The notes beneath the pieces were generated by a model. The model did not search any database. It saw only the letters and a list, made by a program, of their open reading frames with translations, and was not told the DNA's origin. DNA of 64,000 nt, taken from contig JAJSPD010000004.1 in assembly GCA_021307315.1 (NCBI GenBank), forward strand, positions 1,116,001 to 1,180,000, in the 5' to 3' direction. Shown here in pieces: positions 1-12,049 of the stretch. This DNA comes from Bisporella sp. PMI_857. Lineage: Eukaryota; Ascomycota; Leotiomycetes; Helotiales; Helotiaceae. Position 1 is the first letter of the stretch, and every line of letters starts with the position of its first letter. The position numbers and the translations under genes were made by a program.

Positions 1-366
1 ATGCTATCACTTTTGTAATCTGATTTGAGACGTACCCTCAGATTTGCTATCAAATATGTATAATGTGCTACGGTATAGAACTCAATTCTCCATAATAAAG
101 AAGTCCAACTTTGTAATTCGTAGACATACCTTTAGGGATGTTTATCCCAACTATATTAGGAGCCATTCATGACCAGCCCTGCCCTGATAATTAGGCAATA
201 GGCACACTTGAATTGCTATTACTAACACTCCTGCCCCACTTACCCCACCACAAACCAAAGACCTCACCCAAAAAGGGTCAGCCAAAATACTCAGTCCCCA
301 CGACAGAGGTATCGAATATCATCTCGTTGAAAGTCTATAGAGGAAACACTAATATTGGTCGTCAAT
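1..366. other. 5' flank of HBS1, no gene seen
   Basis: AT-rich non-coding sequence ahead of the first ATG of the HBS1 gene at 367. No convincing open frame or RNA gene is visible. It should hold the promoter and 5' leader of HBS1, but no specific element can be named. Confidence 0.5.
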
Positions 367-3075
367 ATGTCGCGTCATAGGTTGGTGAAGAACCTGGATC
401 TTGAGAATGAGCTAGATGCCTTCGACGGCGGGGAAGACTATGATGACGATGACGTTGGGCAAGGTATGCATTTGCTTGAGCGTGTTGTAAGACTGAGATT
501 GTTCATAATTATCCAGATATCAGCGAAGAAGACAAAGGTTAGTATCACCGCTACGCAAAACAGACCTTGCCTGATAGTGCCACAGAAAGTCTACGGCAGG
601 GAACAATACAAGTCCGTGAGGTATTGGGAGACACGATGAATATCACAGAGGCACAGATCCACGAAGCTTTATGGCACTACTATTACGATATCGATAAGAC
701 GGTAGGGTATCTATTGAATATTCTGGAGTCGAAGGCCAAAAAGGAGCAGAAGAAGGCTGCTAGTAAGAAGAAAACTACAGGTGGGTTTGTCTTTCTCAAG
801 AATTTCCAGTTACAAGACTGGATTTATGATGCTGGCTAGTCAAATGCCACCTATTGGCTGGAGGTGCGTTATTTATCTTAATCTCGTCCGCGCTTCATTG
901 TTTTGCAGTCTAGAGCTAACATATGGCAGATCGAATGGCGATGGTTGGGGTACATCATGGTTCGTTTCTGTTCGCAAACTTTTTCAAGGACACCCCATGG
1001 CTTAACATTCCTCTTGAGCGATGCTCTGTCCTCATTCCACCATCACATCCAAAAGTAGGATTGCTAGGAGGCTCTTCTGGTGGTGCACCGAAAGTCTCGA
1101 AACTGCAAGCTCTGGCAGCGGCACGGAAGAAGAAGGCACAAGAGCAAAGAACTCCTGGACAGAAGCCGGGAGCGGGATTAGGGTTGGAAGAGCCGATGAA
1201 AGAGCTCCACATAGCCAAAGAGCAGCACAAATCAGAACCCGCCAAAAATGCGCTAGAGTCCAGCCCAGGATCTAAACAACAGTCAAGAAGTCTCCCGCTG
1301 CGAAAGAGAAAAGATTCAAATCCTCATGAAAAAGCACTCAAAGCCCCGCCTATAGAACACGAACATGAAGAGCAGGAACCAAATATCCAAGTCCCAAGCA
1401 CACCAGTCGATCAGGCAGAGCCATCCGCATTCGCCAACACCATGTTCAGCTCCATCGACCGGCCACATTCAAGCACAGCCAATCTGTTTACGCTACCATA
1501 TGTTGCAACTATATCTACTACAGCCACTAACCCTTTCGCAGGACCTAGTCCTGATGATGTCGTGTTTGCTGCACAGTCGAAAGGTTCGACAAGACCTGTC
1601 AGGCCGAAGAATTAAGACTAATTGTATATCAGCCAGTAAGAAGGGAGGCAAAGGTCCTCCAAAAACCAATGGGGAGAAGAAAGCAGACCAGATTGCGAAT
1701 GGAGTGGACGCATTGAAGCTGGAAGATACTCCAAGAGCAACAAGCAAAAATTTAGAAGTTTTGAAAGAGTATGAAAAACTACAGAAGAAAAATGAGGCAA
1801 ACTTCGTGGTCATCGGTACATATATTGCACTTTTTCGGTGACATAAATTAACACGAAACAGGACATGTTGATGCCGGCAAAAGCACCATGATGGGGCGCT
1901 TGCTATACGACCTGAATATTGTCGACCAGCGAACTCTTGACCGTTATCGCAAAGACGCCGAGAAACTAGGCAAATCATCCTTTGCGCTTGCGTGGGTGCT
2001 AGACCAGGGAACCGAAGAGCGAAGTCGAGGAGTTACCATTGATATTGCCATGAACAAATTCTCTACATCAAAGACAAAGTTTACAATATTGGATGCTCCT
2101 GGACACAAGGATTTTGTACCGAACATGATAGCTGGGGCGAGCCAAGCGGATTTTGCTGTGCTTGTTATTGATGCAAGCACAGGATCTTTCGAATCAGGAC
2201 TCCAAGGACAAACGAAGGAGCATGCGCTCCTTGCTAGAAGTATGGGTATTCAGCGCATTATCATTGCTGTTAATAAATTGGACATGGTCGATTGGTCACA
2301 AAATCGATTCGACGAGATCTCGCAGCAAATATCCGCATTCCTCATCTCTGCTAACTTCCAGACAAAAAACATTACATTTATTCCTTGCTCGGGGTTACAA
2401 GGGGACAATATCGTACGCAAGTCCACAGAGACGAGGTTGACCACTTGGTATACAGGCGGAACTCTTATAGAGGAATTAGAGAACTCCGAGCCAATTTCTC
2501 GAGCTTTAACAAAACCTCTTCGTCTAACAATCGGAGATGTCTTTCGCGGTGGTGTCCAAAATCCTTTAAGCGTGTCAGGACGGGTAGAGGCTGGAAGCTT
2601 ACAGATTGGAGATATCTTGCTCGCTCAACCTTCTGGCGAAAAATGTTATATCAAGGGGATAGATGTTGACGAAGAGCCAGCAGACTGGGCTGTCGCGGGT
2701 CAAAATGTTATTCTCCACTTAGTCGACATCGATCCTGCTCATCTTAGGGTTGGCGATGTACTATGTACCCCGTCAAGCCCAATCCAAAATGTTAGGCAGT
2801 TTACAGCAAAGGTTTTGGCATTCGGATTTCTAACACCCATGAAAGTCGACGTGCATAGAGGGAGATTGCACGTTCCAGGCAACGTGAAGGAGCTTGTTGG
2901 ACTGTTAGATAAGGGCAGCGGCATGGTGAGCGGAAAGAAGAAACCGAGGATCATCAAGCCTGGGCAGGTGGCCAGAGTTGTGGTTGAATTAGAGAGTGCG
3001 GTTCCGCTAGAGACAGGTGCTAGAGTCGTGTTGAGAGACGAAGGAGAGACGATTGCTAGTGGGATCCTTGAATGA
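367..3075 (+). CDS. HBS1: Hbs1-type translational GTPase (ribosome rescue)
   Basis: Six exons fit by phase: 367-463, 517-537, 586-780, 930-1583, 1633-1815 and 1862-3075, giving 787 residues. The protein is an EF1A-like GTPase. G1 GHVDAGKST lies at residues 384-392, switch I GVTID near 440-444, G3 DAPGH near 461 and G4 NKLD at 521-524, followed by two beta-barrel domains typical of Hbs1/eRF3. The N-terminal part has the Hbs1 N-domain block after the motif EEDKESLRQGTIQVREVLG, then a low-complexity linker containing SPDDVVFAAQ. In known systems Hbs1 works with Dom34/Pelota to split stalled ribosomes in the cytoplasm. The intron at 538-585 needs the acceptor at 585; the nearer AG at 563 would give a stop. 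The intron at 1584-1632 has an unusual donor, GTTCGA. The 149-base intron 781-929 could hide an alternative exon. Length is within the family range. Confidence 0.93.
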
Positions 3076-3501
3076 AGGATTTCTTGAGTGGAAAACATTA
3101 TGAACTACGCATTGCATGGATTTGGCGCAGAGAGCGAAAATAATAGAGCTTTTTTTTTCCTTACCGCGAGCACGTGCTTCGTAATTTTTCTCGTTTCACA
3201 ATCAATGAATTCTCAATATCCGCGGCATTTCCTTACAGCGTAGAAGTATGAGAATAGGTATTGGTCTGCCAAGTTTTTCATGCAAAATATGAACCATGAA
3301 TCTAAAAACTCGTCTCGTAATAATTATAGCCATTTGGTTTTGTGTTGTCATATTTGGGGCTTAAAAATGTATCGGTTGTCAGATGTCTACACGTGATCAA
3401 GATGGTCCACTACAATGACTAGAGTATAAGTAAAAATTGTGCCTGATTTCCTACAATATCTTCACAGCTATGTTTCATCACCTTCCGCCCCACTTACACA
3501 C
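3076..3501. other. HBS1-TYW2 intergenic region
   Basis: This stretch between two genes on the same strand is AT-rich, with a T-run near 3150-3158. It should contain the HBS1 3' end and the promoter of the downstream gene. No additional gene is seen. Confidence 0.5.
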
Positions 3502-4731
3502 ATGAAGGCAGACGACTCACAATCCATCAAGGCTAAGAAGATATCGAAAAAGGAATTAAGCAAGCCTATCGAGTTCGCTATTCAGTCATGGCTCGACATC
3601 TTGCCAACAGAGCTCCTGGCCCGCTTGACAACTGGGCAACGCGAGAGCCTGCTCTTCAATGCTCCAAAGAGATGGGTAGTATATCCCCCGATGGTTCTGC
3701 TGCCTTCGGGAAGCTTCAAACACCACTGGTGGGCGGCCAGCCCATTCTCACAACATATCGATGATCTCTGGCGCATAATTCTGGAAAGTATTACAAAGAA
3801 GGAAGGAAAGGGTCTCTTAACTCACCTGGCTATCAATGCAGGGATTCCTTTGAACGGAAGGACAGATGGTGATGGAGAAAACATACTTCGCACTCCAAGT
3901 GGGCTTTTGACGTTGTATGGCGATTTTGGTCCAGCCTTGGATCCAGCTCATTGTCCTAGTGAAAAGGATTTCAAAGAAGCATTCTGGGCAAGCACGAAGC
4001 AGAACGGTATTACGCAGATTTGGGCACCAAGATATACCATGTTTAGTCGCGGTAATGTGAAGGAGAAAGCAAGACTTTCAAATTTCCATCAGTGTGATGG
4101 AAGTTGGCCATCAAGACGAAGAAGCAGGAATCAGCTCAGAAATGAGGTCGCCGTTGATATGTACGCTGGAATTGGCTACTTTGTATTCAGCTATAAGAAA
4201 ATGGGCCTTCGGAGGGTATTTGGATGGGAGCTGAATCCGTGGAGTGTGGAGGGACTCAGACGAGGCGCAGTGGCGAATGGATGGTCAGTGAAGATTATAA
4301 ATGAGACGGAATTCTTGGATTTTGAAGACGAAGATATCGTTGTGATGCTTGAGGATAACTCGAGAGCATCGGTAAGATTAAAGGAGGCGCACAAAGAGGA
4401 GGCTCTGGACATCAGGCACGTTAACTGCGGTTTACTGCCTTCCAGCCGGAAGAGCTGGGAATCTGCACTCGGGATGGTGAAAGGAGATGCATGGCTTCAT
4501 CTACATGAAAATGTGGGCGTCAATGATATATCAGTGAGGATGGTCGAAATCGAAGATCATCTACGCTTTCTTTTGAAGAACGGAAATGATCCGAGGGAAT
4601 TCAAGGCCGAGCATGCAGAGCTCGTTAAGACCTTTGCGCCCGGAGTTTGGCACTGCGTATTTGACATCTATATAGAGCCTGAAAACCATGGCTCAAGCAC
4701 TGGCGAAGTTTTAGGACAAACTTCTGAATAG
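3502..4731 (+). CDS. TRM12: tRNA wybutosine-synthesis protein 2 (TYW2/Trm12-like)
   Basis: Intronless, 409 residues from the ATG at 3502; the open frame reaches back to 3439 but without another ATG. The fold is that of the Trm5/TYW2 class of AdoMet-dependent transferases. WAPRYTMFSRGN (about residue 174) precedes the AdoMet-binding motif VDMYAGIGYF (about 218-227), then GWELNPWSVEGLRRGA and NCGLLPSSRKSW. In known systems TYW2 moves the alpha-amino-alpha-carboxypropyl group of AdoMet onto the wyosine precursor at G37 of tRNA-Phe in the cytosol. The Asn-Pro pair in the ELNP motif and the GLLPSS motif favour TYW2 over Trm5. The gene runs in tandem behind HBS1 and is convergent with the EF-hand gene, with only 106 bases between their stop codons. 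Confidence 0.85.
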   Translation: MKADDSQSIKAKKISKKELSKPIEFAIQSWLDILPTELLARLTTGQRESLLFNAPKRWVVYPPMVLLPSGSFKHHWWAASPFSQHIDDLWRIILESITKKEGKGLLTHLAINAGIPLNGRTDGDGENILRTPSGLLTLYGDFGPALDPAHCPSEKDFKEAFWASTKQNGITQIWAPRYTMFSRGNVKEKARLSNFHQCDGSWPSRRRSRNQLRNEVAVDMYAGIGYFVFSYKKMGLRRVFGWELNPWSVEGLRRGAVANGWSVKIINETEFLDFEDEDIVVMLEDNSRASVRLKEAHKEEALDIRHVNCGLLPSSRKSWESALGMVKGDAWLHLHENVGVNDISVRMVEIEDHLRFLLKNGNDPREFKAEHAELVKTFAPGVWHCVFDIYIEPENHGSSTGEVLGQTSE

Positions 4732-4837
4732 TTGGTTATCATACATCTAAATATGTGTACATCAAATAATCTATCCACACGGGATCTTTGTCATGTCATG
4801 TTTCCATTATATATACATCTCTACAAGTTTGCATATC

Positions 4838-5701
4838 TCATGCTGGTGCATCTCTCCTGAACTTCGGTGGTATATTGTGTTCTACAATCGCGATCCTGTC
4901 TTCTGCTGCCTGCTTTGCAGCCTCGTCTTCCAACTGGTCGTGCAGCCGGAAATGTTCTATATCCTCTGGATGTATCAGATCCTCTTCTTTCGTATTCTCA
5001 TCGTGATACCTATTCAAAAATTGGGTTAGCCTTGGCCAATACCCTTAGATCTCTGAGGACTAGATAGCATAGAAGAAAGCTTTGAGGATATATTTCGGAG
5101 TTTATGATCCACCGGCCGGCAACCTGTATGAATCACTAAAACTCATCGCCAATAAGTCGCTTGAACAGGGCAAAGGGATCATTACTTTTCCCAGTGATGA
5201 ATTTCATATTCCATCTCCATGTCCCAATGATGCCCAGGACCCAGACCAAAATCTGGCAGAACTTTCCCATGCGCATAATACATTTCGAACTCATCCCGCT
5301 CAACAATCTGGTCGCCATTGACGTCCAACAGCTTGAAAATTTCTGCCACAATTTCGTCCTTCTTTTCTTGGGTCACATCTTTTGCGCTCGGGTCTTCCAT
5401 TCCGTAAGTCTTAAGGATTTCGTTCCTGTCCCAGAAACCATTCGAATCGTAATCGTGCAGAGTAAAAAATGAGCTAGTATCGAAGCTGCTAATATGGTGC
5501 TCCCCTCAAATTCATATTAGATGACTTCAAGATATATGGGTGGATAAAAGGCTTACCAGCCATGTGCTTCGTCGCCCAATCTGCATCTTCTGCGACTTGT
5601 ATGGGTTTTTGATGTCCTCCTGAGCCCCCATGAGCCGCAACCACTCCTAAGAGAGCAATTGACGAGATGCGTAGAGCTCCGAATATCCTCCTGAGAGCCA
5701 T
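4838..5701 (-). CDS. Secreted EF-hand protein, Ssp120/Cab45-like
   Basis: Three exons on the minus strand (5701-5557, 5504-5186, 5009-4838) join in phase to 211 residues. The protein starts with a hydrophobic signal-like segment followed by AAHGGSGG, then DADWATKHMAGEHH, a motif typical of fungal secretory EF-hand proteins. Two EF-hand loops are complete: DYDSNGFWDRNE (about residues 66-77) and DVNGDQIVERDE (about 109-120). The C-terminal third is charged and likely helical, ending PPKFRRDAPA. Yeast Ssp120 is a comparable secretory-pathway protein that partners the cargo receptor Emp47; a similar role here is inferred. It is divergent from ORC6 over 224 bases. No HDEL-type retention signal is present. 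Confidence 0.82.
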
Positions 5702-5925
5702 GGTGTTATGTGTCTAATGAATTTGCGGTGGTGTTTCTTAACATCTGTATCAACAAGGCGCCAATGCACGATCCGGAGGTTTCGGGGGCTAGACTCCACA
5801 GATACAAGGATAAAGCTCAGCCTGCGTGTCCTGTTTATAAATGATCTACACAAATTGTCAGCCTTGTGAGCTTCGGCTGCATCAAGACAATCCAGCACTT
5901 TACACTCCTTTAAGACAACAGTACG
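5702..5925. promoter_or_regulatory. Shared divergent promoter, EF-hand gene / ORC6
   Basis: Only 224 bases separate the start codons of the minus-strand EF-hand gene and plus-strand ORC6, so both promoters and leaders must lie here. No TATA box or specific factor site can be assigned with confidence. Confidence 0.5.
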
Positions 5926-7095
5926 ATGAGCAGATCAATCCAGGTTACACTAGAGCAACTTATGCCACGTCATTCAGGTGCGCTTCCTCCAGAGCTCCTA
6001 GATCTAGCTAGCTCTCTCCTTGCTCAATCCCGCAGCAAATGCAGTAGCTTGAAAGCGGAGGAAGAGATTGGACGAGCATATGCCTGTGCTAATATTGCTT
6101 GTGAAAGGTAATTCTTCCGCTCTACAGATGATTGCATAGATTAACTATTTGTTGTTAGACTAAAGACCACACTCAACCTTCCCAAAATTGAGCCTCGTCC
6201 GCCATGTCCTCCCAAAGTCTATAATAGACTTTACGAATATTTTGACAAGACTCTTTTATCTGGGGGAGGAAGGAAAAGAAGACAGCGAAGTGATGTGCAA
6301 GCAGATGACAGAGTTCTACCACAGAGACATACACCAACGAAAGAAAAAAGCCTAGAGGCATTCCGCACAAATCGAACTTCAAAGGGCGGACTCAAATATG
6401 GGAGCAATAAGAAAGATGATAGACTTCCAAGGTGGGTAGGACCTGCCATTCGGTCAATATGCAAGGAAATGGACACTACAAAAGCTATTCCGCACGTATA
6501 TGCTGGCGTGGAAAGTGTTTGGCTATTGCCATGCCCACGAGATGACAGGAAGGATAAGGCGATGGAAGGCAAATTGCCAGCGTTGGTGGCAGCAGTTTGG
6601 ACACATGTGGTTGCACAACTAAAAGCGGTGCCTATAGCGTCAGCTACAGGCATGGTCCAGCGGAAGCAATTATTAGATATACTGAATGGACTCAAGGACG
6701 ATGGTCCAACGATGCAAAAGATTCGAAATGATGAAGGTTGGGAAGCATGGGAAACGGTCGCATTGAGTCACTACAAATCTTGGGTGGCAGAGATAGCCAA
6801 AGCCTGGTTAGATTTCGACTGGTTTCAAAACATTCCTGAGGGTGCAGGAGTAAGCGGCAACATTGACAATAGCGACGCGGAGGATGTGCAGGAGGAACTC
6901 TGTTCAGCAGAGGATATATTGAAGAAAAGGAAATGGCAGATTGCCCATAATCCCCGAATAGGAAGGATGGTGCATGAGATATTCGAGGTTGATAGTGAAA
7001 AGAGCATGGAATTCATGAATTGGAAGCGTGCCACTCTTGCTGACATTGAAGTCTCAGGTTCCAATCTCGATGAGATGGATACTACTTCTGACTAA
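5926..7095 (+). CDS. ORC6: Origin recognition complex subunit 6
   Basis: Two exons, 5926-6107 and 6159-7095, give 372 residues; the 51-base intron has a GTAATT donor and a TTAACT branch-like site. The N-terminal region resembles the first cyclin-like (TFIIB-like) domain of fungal Orc6: PPELLDLASSLLAQSRSK, EEEIGRAYACANIACERL, then the block after TTLNLPKIEPRPP. A basic linker (about residues 100-155) rich in Lys and Arg is followed by a second helical domain with WVGPAIRSICKEM. The tail is acidic and carries DEMDTTSD. In known systems Orc6 is part of the ORC that marks replication origins and loads MCM. No frame damage is seen. Confidence 0.85.
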
Positions 7096-7250
7096 TAGGA
7101 CTTGATACCTAGAGATTAATGTCATTCTTAAAAGTCGTCGCGAAGAATAATACACACATCAACAGTAGATTTTATAATGAAAGAAGGTCGACTATGTATT
7201 CGTTGTCTGTGCTAAATATTCCTTAACTTTGACAGTCTACTATCTACTTA

Positions 7251-9633
7251 TCAGTCCTCACAAATACTCAACATGATTCTCACTACATCCTCCAGGAATT
7301 GGACGATCGTGCCAGAATCATAATCAGAGGAACGCCACTCCCCTGATATTGTAGACCTTCCCCGCCAGCTGCTTAAGCGAACAATCCTATCAATCTTAGT
7401 CAGAATGTTCAGAGATGATTATATAGAATTTACAGATTCTGCTCAGCATATGCTGCAAAGGTGATGTCGTTGACTTCAAATACAAAGTCCTCGATAGAAG
7501 GATAGGTATAAGCGATGTATTGCTCTGTTATGCCATCACTGAGAAAGAACTAACAGAGTGAGTATGAATAGATATGATGGATGATATATGAAGCTCACTG
7601 GTTCTGCGGTCGACTGTGATGGCGAGAGCTGTTCTCGAGCTAGATACGATGTCGCCTCTTGCGATCTAGCCTCCGTCAGATACGCAAGTATAGTGGGATA
7701 TAACTTGATAGAAGGTCTTCTTCAGCCTTCAGCATTTTGGTGTTTGTCAACATGCCTCGTTGTATATGCAATCTCTTCCATCACAGCTATGCACTGAGGC
7801 ATTATACTTTTTGAGTTTTTGACTTTGAGATACTCAGACGTGGCTATTCGGCAAGCCTTCAAAAGCGCTGCCTTGATCTCAGCTGATGTGGATTGTTGGT
7901 TTAGACTAAATTCCTGTAGATCTGGAAACAGTATAGGAGAAAATCCTAAACAAATGGGAGTGTAGGGCTTGCTCTCGGGAAGAAGATATCGACGACCGTT
8001 CATCCAACAAGGAGAGTATAGTTTTCGTTGACTGCCTTGAACTGGAAGTGGGTTTGCTCGAAGCATTGCTATAACCATGGCTGTGTGCCCTAGATCTTTA
8101 CGTGAATCAGCGCGTTGGCAAAGGATCTCAATAGAGGTTCATTAAGTAGAAGCTATCTCAGCCCCTAGATTATAAATCACCATCTTCGGTCCGATGCCAA
8201 TTCTTGAGACTTCGGCATTATCAACAGAAATAGGAAAGCCTAGCAGAAATAATGCTTACGGGTGATCGTGGAGTTTAAGCCAACAGAGCCTTTCACTTTC
8301 TGGGTAAGAGATATACTTTGGTGTTCAGTGAGTATGATGAAATGATTTCTCTGAAGTGATGATTGAGTACTTTTTGCGAGCTTGAGACCTGGATTATTGG
8401 GCTGTCCATTAAATTTAAGCAAGGCGTTTGTCAACGGCGACGAATATAACGTTGTAGCCACGTCCTCTCCGACTGAGATGTAGAGGGCCAATTTTTGACA
8501 CGGTTATTACTTTTCCCATTTACTGTCTGCTCGTCAATGTTTTATTAATTGTGAGACAACTCCGTAGACTTACTTTTTACAACGTAAAATTCCCTTTTCG
8601 TTTTATTTAAAAATGTACAATGCCAAGATGCCGATTGCGGTAAACGATTAAATATTGGCAGTTGGTGCTAAGATTGGCCTCTTATTCCTCAGCCAGAGAG
8701 CACATCCCAAACGAGACGCCGATTTCTCAATAAGAGCTCGCAGCTCCTATTTAATAGAGGTTACGAACTATCTCTGCTTCTCCATGCCATTGGTTTAGAG
8801 ATTTAGGAAATGACTTGATTACCAGCTTTGTGAACATGACATCTCGTATATGATCCGCAGACTTTTCAAAGTTTGTACCAAAATTTTCCTGTTCTGCGTT
8901 CATCATCTGTATCCATGCCACGGAAAGGTTTTTGGCGCTACTTTTCCAATCAATCTCTTGATCAAGTGAATTGCGCTCTCTACTCAGAAAATCAGCCAGA
9001 ATGTGAAGAAATCGTCCTAGGATAATACGAGTCCCAATACCATCAGTCACCTGATGGCATATATTGAGCATAACATCAATGCTATTGATAAGATTTCCAT
9101 ATCTCACTCCGGTCACAAGCAGGAATACCTGCTCCCACTCGACCTTCTCTTTCTGCTGCAAGAGCCTTTTCCGCAATTCTTCAAAGCCTAATCTGACACT
9201 ATCAAAATCATGAAAAATAGTCCGAGATACCCAGGCATTAGCCTCAAGACTGTCTTCTGGTATTGTACATCGCATGTATGCTTTATTCCCGTTGTAGCCT
9301 GTAACTGCCGCAAGCTCTGGAATCTCAAAACGCAATTTTCGCCACGTTCTTCGAATGGCTAACACAACCGCCGCGATGGTGGCAGATTTCTTCAGAGTCA
9401 GTGATCCACTCAAGAAGATCCTGAGTGCCACGATCAGCAATCTTGCCCATATACCCTTACGAATACGGAAATATGTGTATGAGGTCGGCATACTCCTGAG
9501 AATCCCTGGGCTTTGATATCCACGTGCATTCACCTGCTAGAGCTCTGCGTTCCCATGTCGCCGGATCTTTATGGATTTGCTTCCATTTGTAGCTCAATGG
9601 GGCATTTTGGTATGATGGAGTAATAGTAGACAT
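7251..9633 (-). pseudogene. Broken CoA-dependent acyltransferase (Tri3-like family)
   Basis: The start at 9633-9631 and a first intron (9460-9421, strong GTAAGG donor) fit a fungal acyltransferase of the condensation-like superfamily. The core motif HQVTDG, an HxxxDG active-site form, is within the open segment 9420-8754. Further recognisable pieces are 8491-8249 (GLKLAKSTQSS), 8130-7725 (ANPLPV, SPCWMNGRRYLLPE) and the C-terminal exons to the stop at 7251-7253 (DGITEQYIAYTYPS, SSWRG). The frame is closed by TAA at 8751-8753, TGA at 8727-8729, TAA at 8682-8684 and TGA at 7722-7724. The piece ending at donor 8249 does not match the phase of the next one, and roughly 80 family residues appear missing there. 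Several stops fit C-to-T change (CAA to TAA, CGA to TGA). Function of the intact ancestor is not known beyond acyl transfer. A highly spliced functional gene is possible but less likely. Confidence 0.65.
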
Positions 9634-11486
9634 GACCGTAAGCTGTGTAACTCTGCTGATTTAGATGTCAAAGTTCAACGTGTCACAAGTAATTCAAGAT
9701 CAAATCTTCACGAAAAGAACAAAATAAATAAATAGGGCAGACCCAAGATTGTTTCGGAAGACCAATTCATGGATTGATGAAAAACATTATGTCCTTTTTC
9801 GACGATATATCAAACCGTGACCCACAACCAATATGGCTCATTATGACGTGCACTTTCACGCTAGCCTCAGGCATAAACCCTTGAAAGTGAACTAGATACT
9901 CACTTATATGTTCTTCTAGACAGACAATAGAATAACAAACAATATTGCAAGGAGGAAATTGAATGCTTTCCCTAGCCTTTGACTAGAGCTAGATGTCATA
10001 AAATATTCAAACAGACCGATAACTGGGGTAAGTCAAAGTAAAAGAGAGAGACATTTATTCTCGTCCAAGAGTATGTCTTGTCTCCTTGGAGGAGTCATAG
10101 CTAACATTGCTTCAAGTACTTCAACGCAGCGCTCAAATGCCATAGTAACGTGTAAAGCCAGCCCCTAGAATGGCTTAGAATGGCTCAGAATGGAGACTTT
10201 TGCGAGTACTTTTTGGATGCGGTTGTCCACTTCCAACGCGTCTGTTTTGGCCATGCACAACTGAATGATATACGGGGAAGTGGCCAATGGCATAGAGAAA
10301 CCAAAAGGAAAACTGCATATTGCAGAACGAGTAAAGTCCAACGGTTGAAAGCGGAGTACGATGAGCATTTGTTTCTTCACAAAATGTGGAGAAGTGAGCT
10401 GTGATGAGATGAGGGAAACATTTAAAGGCCGTGCGTACAACCGTGCAGCAAATCACTCTGCACGCTTGGACGTCCTGCTTCCTTCACCTCACATCTTCAA
10501 GGTTTCTAATTATCCGGTCGAGCTCGTGGGAAGGCGAACACTTTCGAACGCGTGTGATTCGGTCATCTTGGCCAATATTTAATCAATGGCGTCGTCAAAA
10601 AAGGTCAAAAGCTGCTCAGAGATCATGTACAGGCAGCCAAAAGACTTGGCGAACGGATAGAAGCTTTCGTAAAAGTTGGCGATCCCAATACATATCACGG
10701 CATGTCTGGGGGAATAACACGGGTTGTTTGCCGTGTGATGTTACAATTTTAGTAGTGAATTGACCTCGCTATGCCGCCTAAGCAGTCAGGTGGTGGGGTT
10801 TCCACACAGAAAAGTCTGTTATTGACCGGCCGAGTCATGAAGGATCTTGAACTGTGCAGACAATATGCAGAAATGTAATGCGAGGATAGGCCTGTCTCTG
10901 GACCGAGAGATAGTACTTGTTACAAACATTGGGCATCACATCTCCCATATCCATTTGATACCTCCGTGGTTAGCTGAGCAGAGCTACTCGAAATCCATCT
11001 ACCATTGGGATGATGTTTACTACGCTAATTTTTAGTCTTCGTCTACCATCAGCCCAGCCCGCCCGTTGAATTCTTGAGGCCGAATTTGCATGACTCTCAA
11101 AGCATGTGTGAGTCGCGTTATTTGAATAAAGACTGGATCTGCACCAGCAGCGCCATTGTTACCAGGAGTCAACGTGGCGGACGGCGCCGATGAATCTTGA
11201 ATGATCGTCCGACATACATATCTCCGTCGCCCGTTGACTCGATGGGTTTTATATTAGTTCATGATAGCTTGGGATCCAAACCTTGGACCTCCAAGACCCT
11301 TTGGGTGGAGGGAAGAATGATGAGCTAGGCATAAACCATTTACCGGTAGCTATCATCTGATTTGAAACTGTACCGGTCAACCCCATGTAATATTACTGTA
11401 TTGCATGATACTCCCATGAGTGCTTTTTTTTTTGTTAGTAATATATCCGTGCTTCGCTTCCCAGTAGATATCAGGATGTGAGAGCC

Positions 11487-11513
11487 TTTTTTTGGGGGGG
11501 GGGGGGGGGGGGG
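11487..11513. repeat. T7G20 homopolymer tract
   Basis: Seven T followed by twenty uninterrupted G. It lies in non-coding DNA. Its length could also reflect assembly or sequencing uncertainty. Confidence 0.9.
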
Positions 11514-12014
11514 CCACATTGTGATGGATGATATGACGGTGTGCTGTGTCTGCATCAAGCTTTGTTTATCGTACCAGATCTAATCTTGACACTCGAGAGC
11601 TGTGTTGAGCTGCTTGAGTCATCTTGTCATGACTTGAAGATTCCGAGAAAACGCTTCATGCTGATCATCAATGCATTCCGATGCCGAATCTACCAGAACG
11701 TTTTAGATAATCCTCCTCAGGTCCAAGCATGGACTCGGATGAGCTAAATTAGTCCAGTGGCTCACCTTTTTTTTTTTTGAAGCTTTCTTCTGCACCGTCG
11801 AAGATGTCCTTGTTATTCATCAACAAAGCGCGCATCTATATGCATTGTTTTTTTGATCTTTTGTGTCTGCCTCAATTCATAAGACCCAGTACCTTGGCAC
11901 GTGTAGGACAAGCAATACCCATCTCTTTAATCATTAGTAGGGTACAGTACCGTGAATTGCAGTGCACTAAAGTGCAGTCATATCCTGTCCTGGTCCGGGC
12001 TTGTCCTGTGCTAT

Positions 12015-12049
12015 AGCATCAGCAGCATCAGCAGCATCAGCATCAGTAT
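12015..12049. repeat. AGCATC/AGC short tandem repeat
   Basis: An imperfect tandem repeat built of AGCATC and AGC units, about 35 bases, in non-coding DNA some 650 bases upstream of the kinesin start codon. Confidence 0.85.

Noticed and set aside
1493..1978. 161-codon frame on the minus strand
   Set aside because: It lies fully antisense to HBS1 exons with clear conserved protein, and has no motif of its own.
10165..10440. Overlapping minus- and plus-strand frames of 70-90 codons
   Set aside because: No domain or splice structure; frames overlap in opposite directions as expected by chance.
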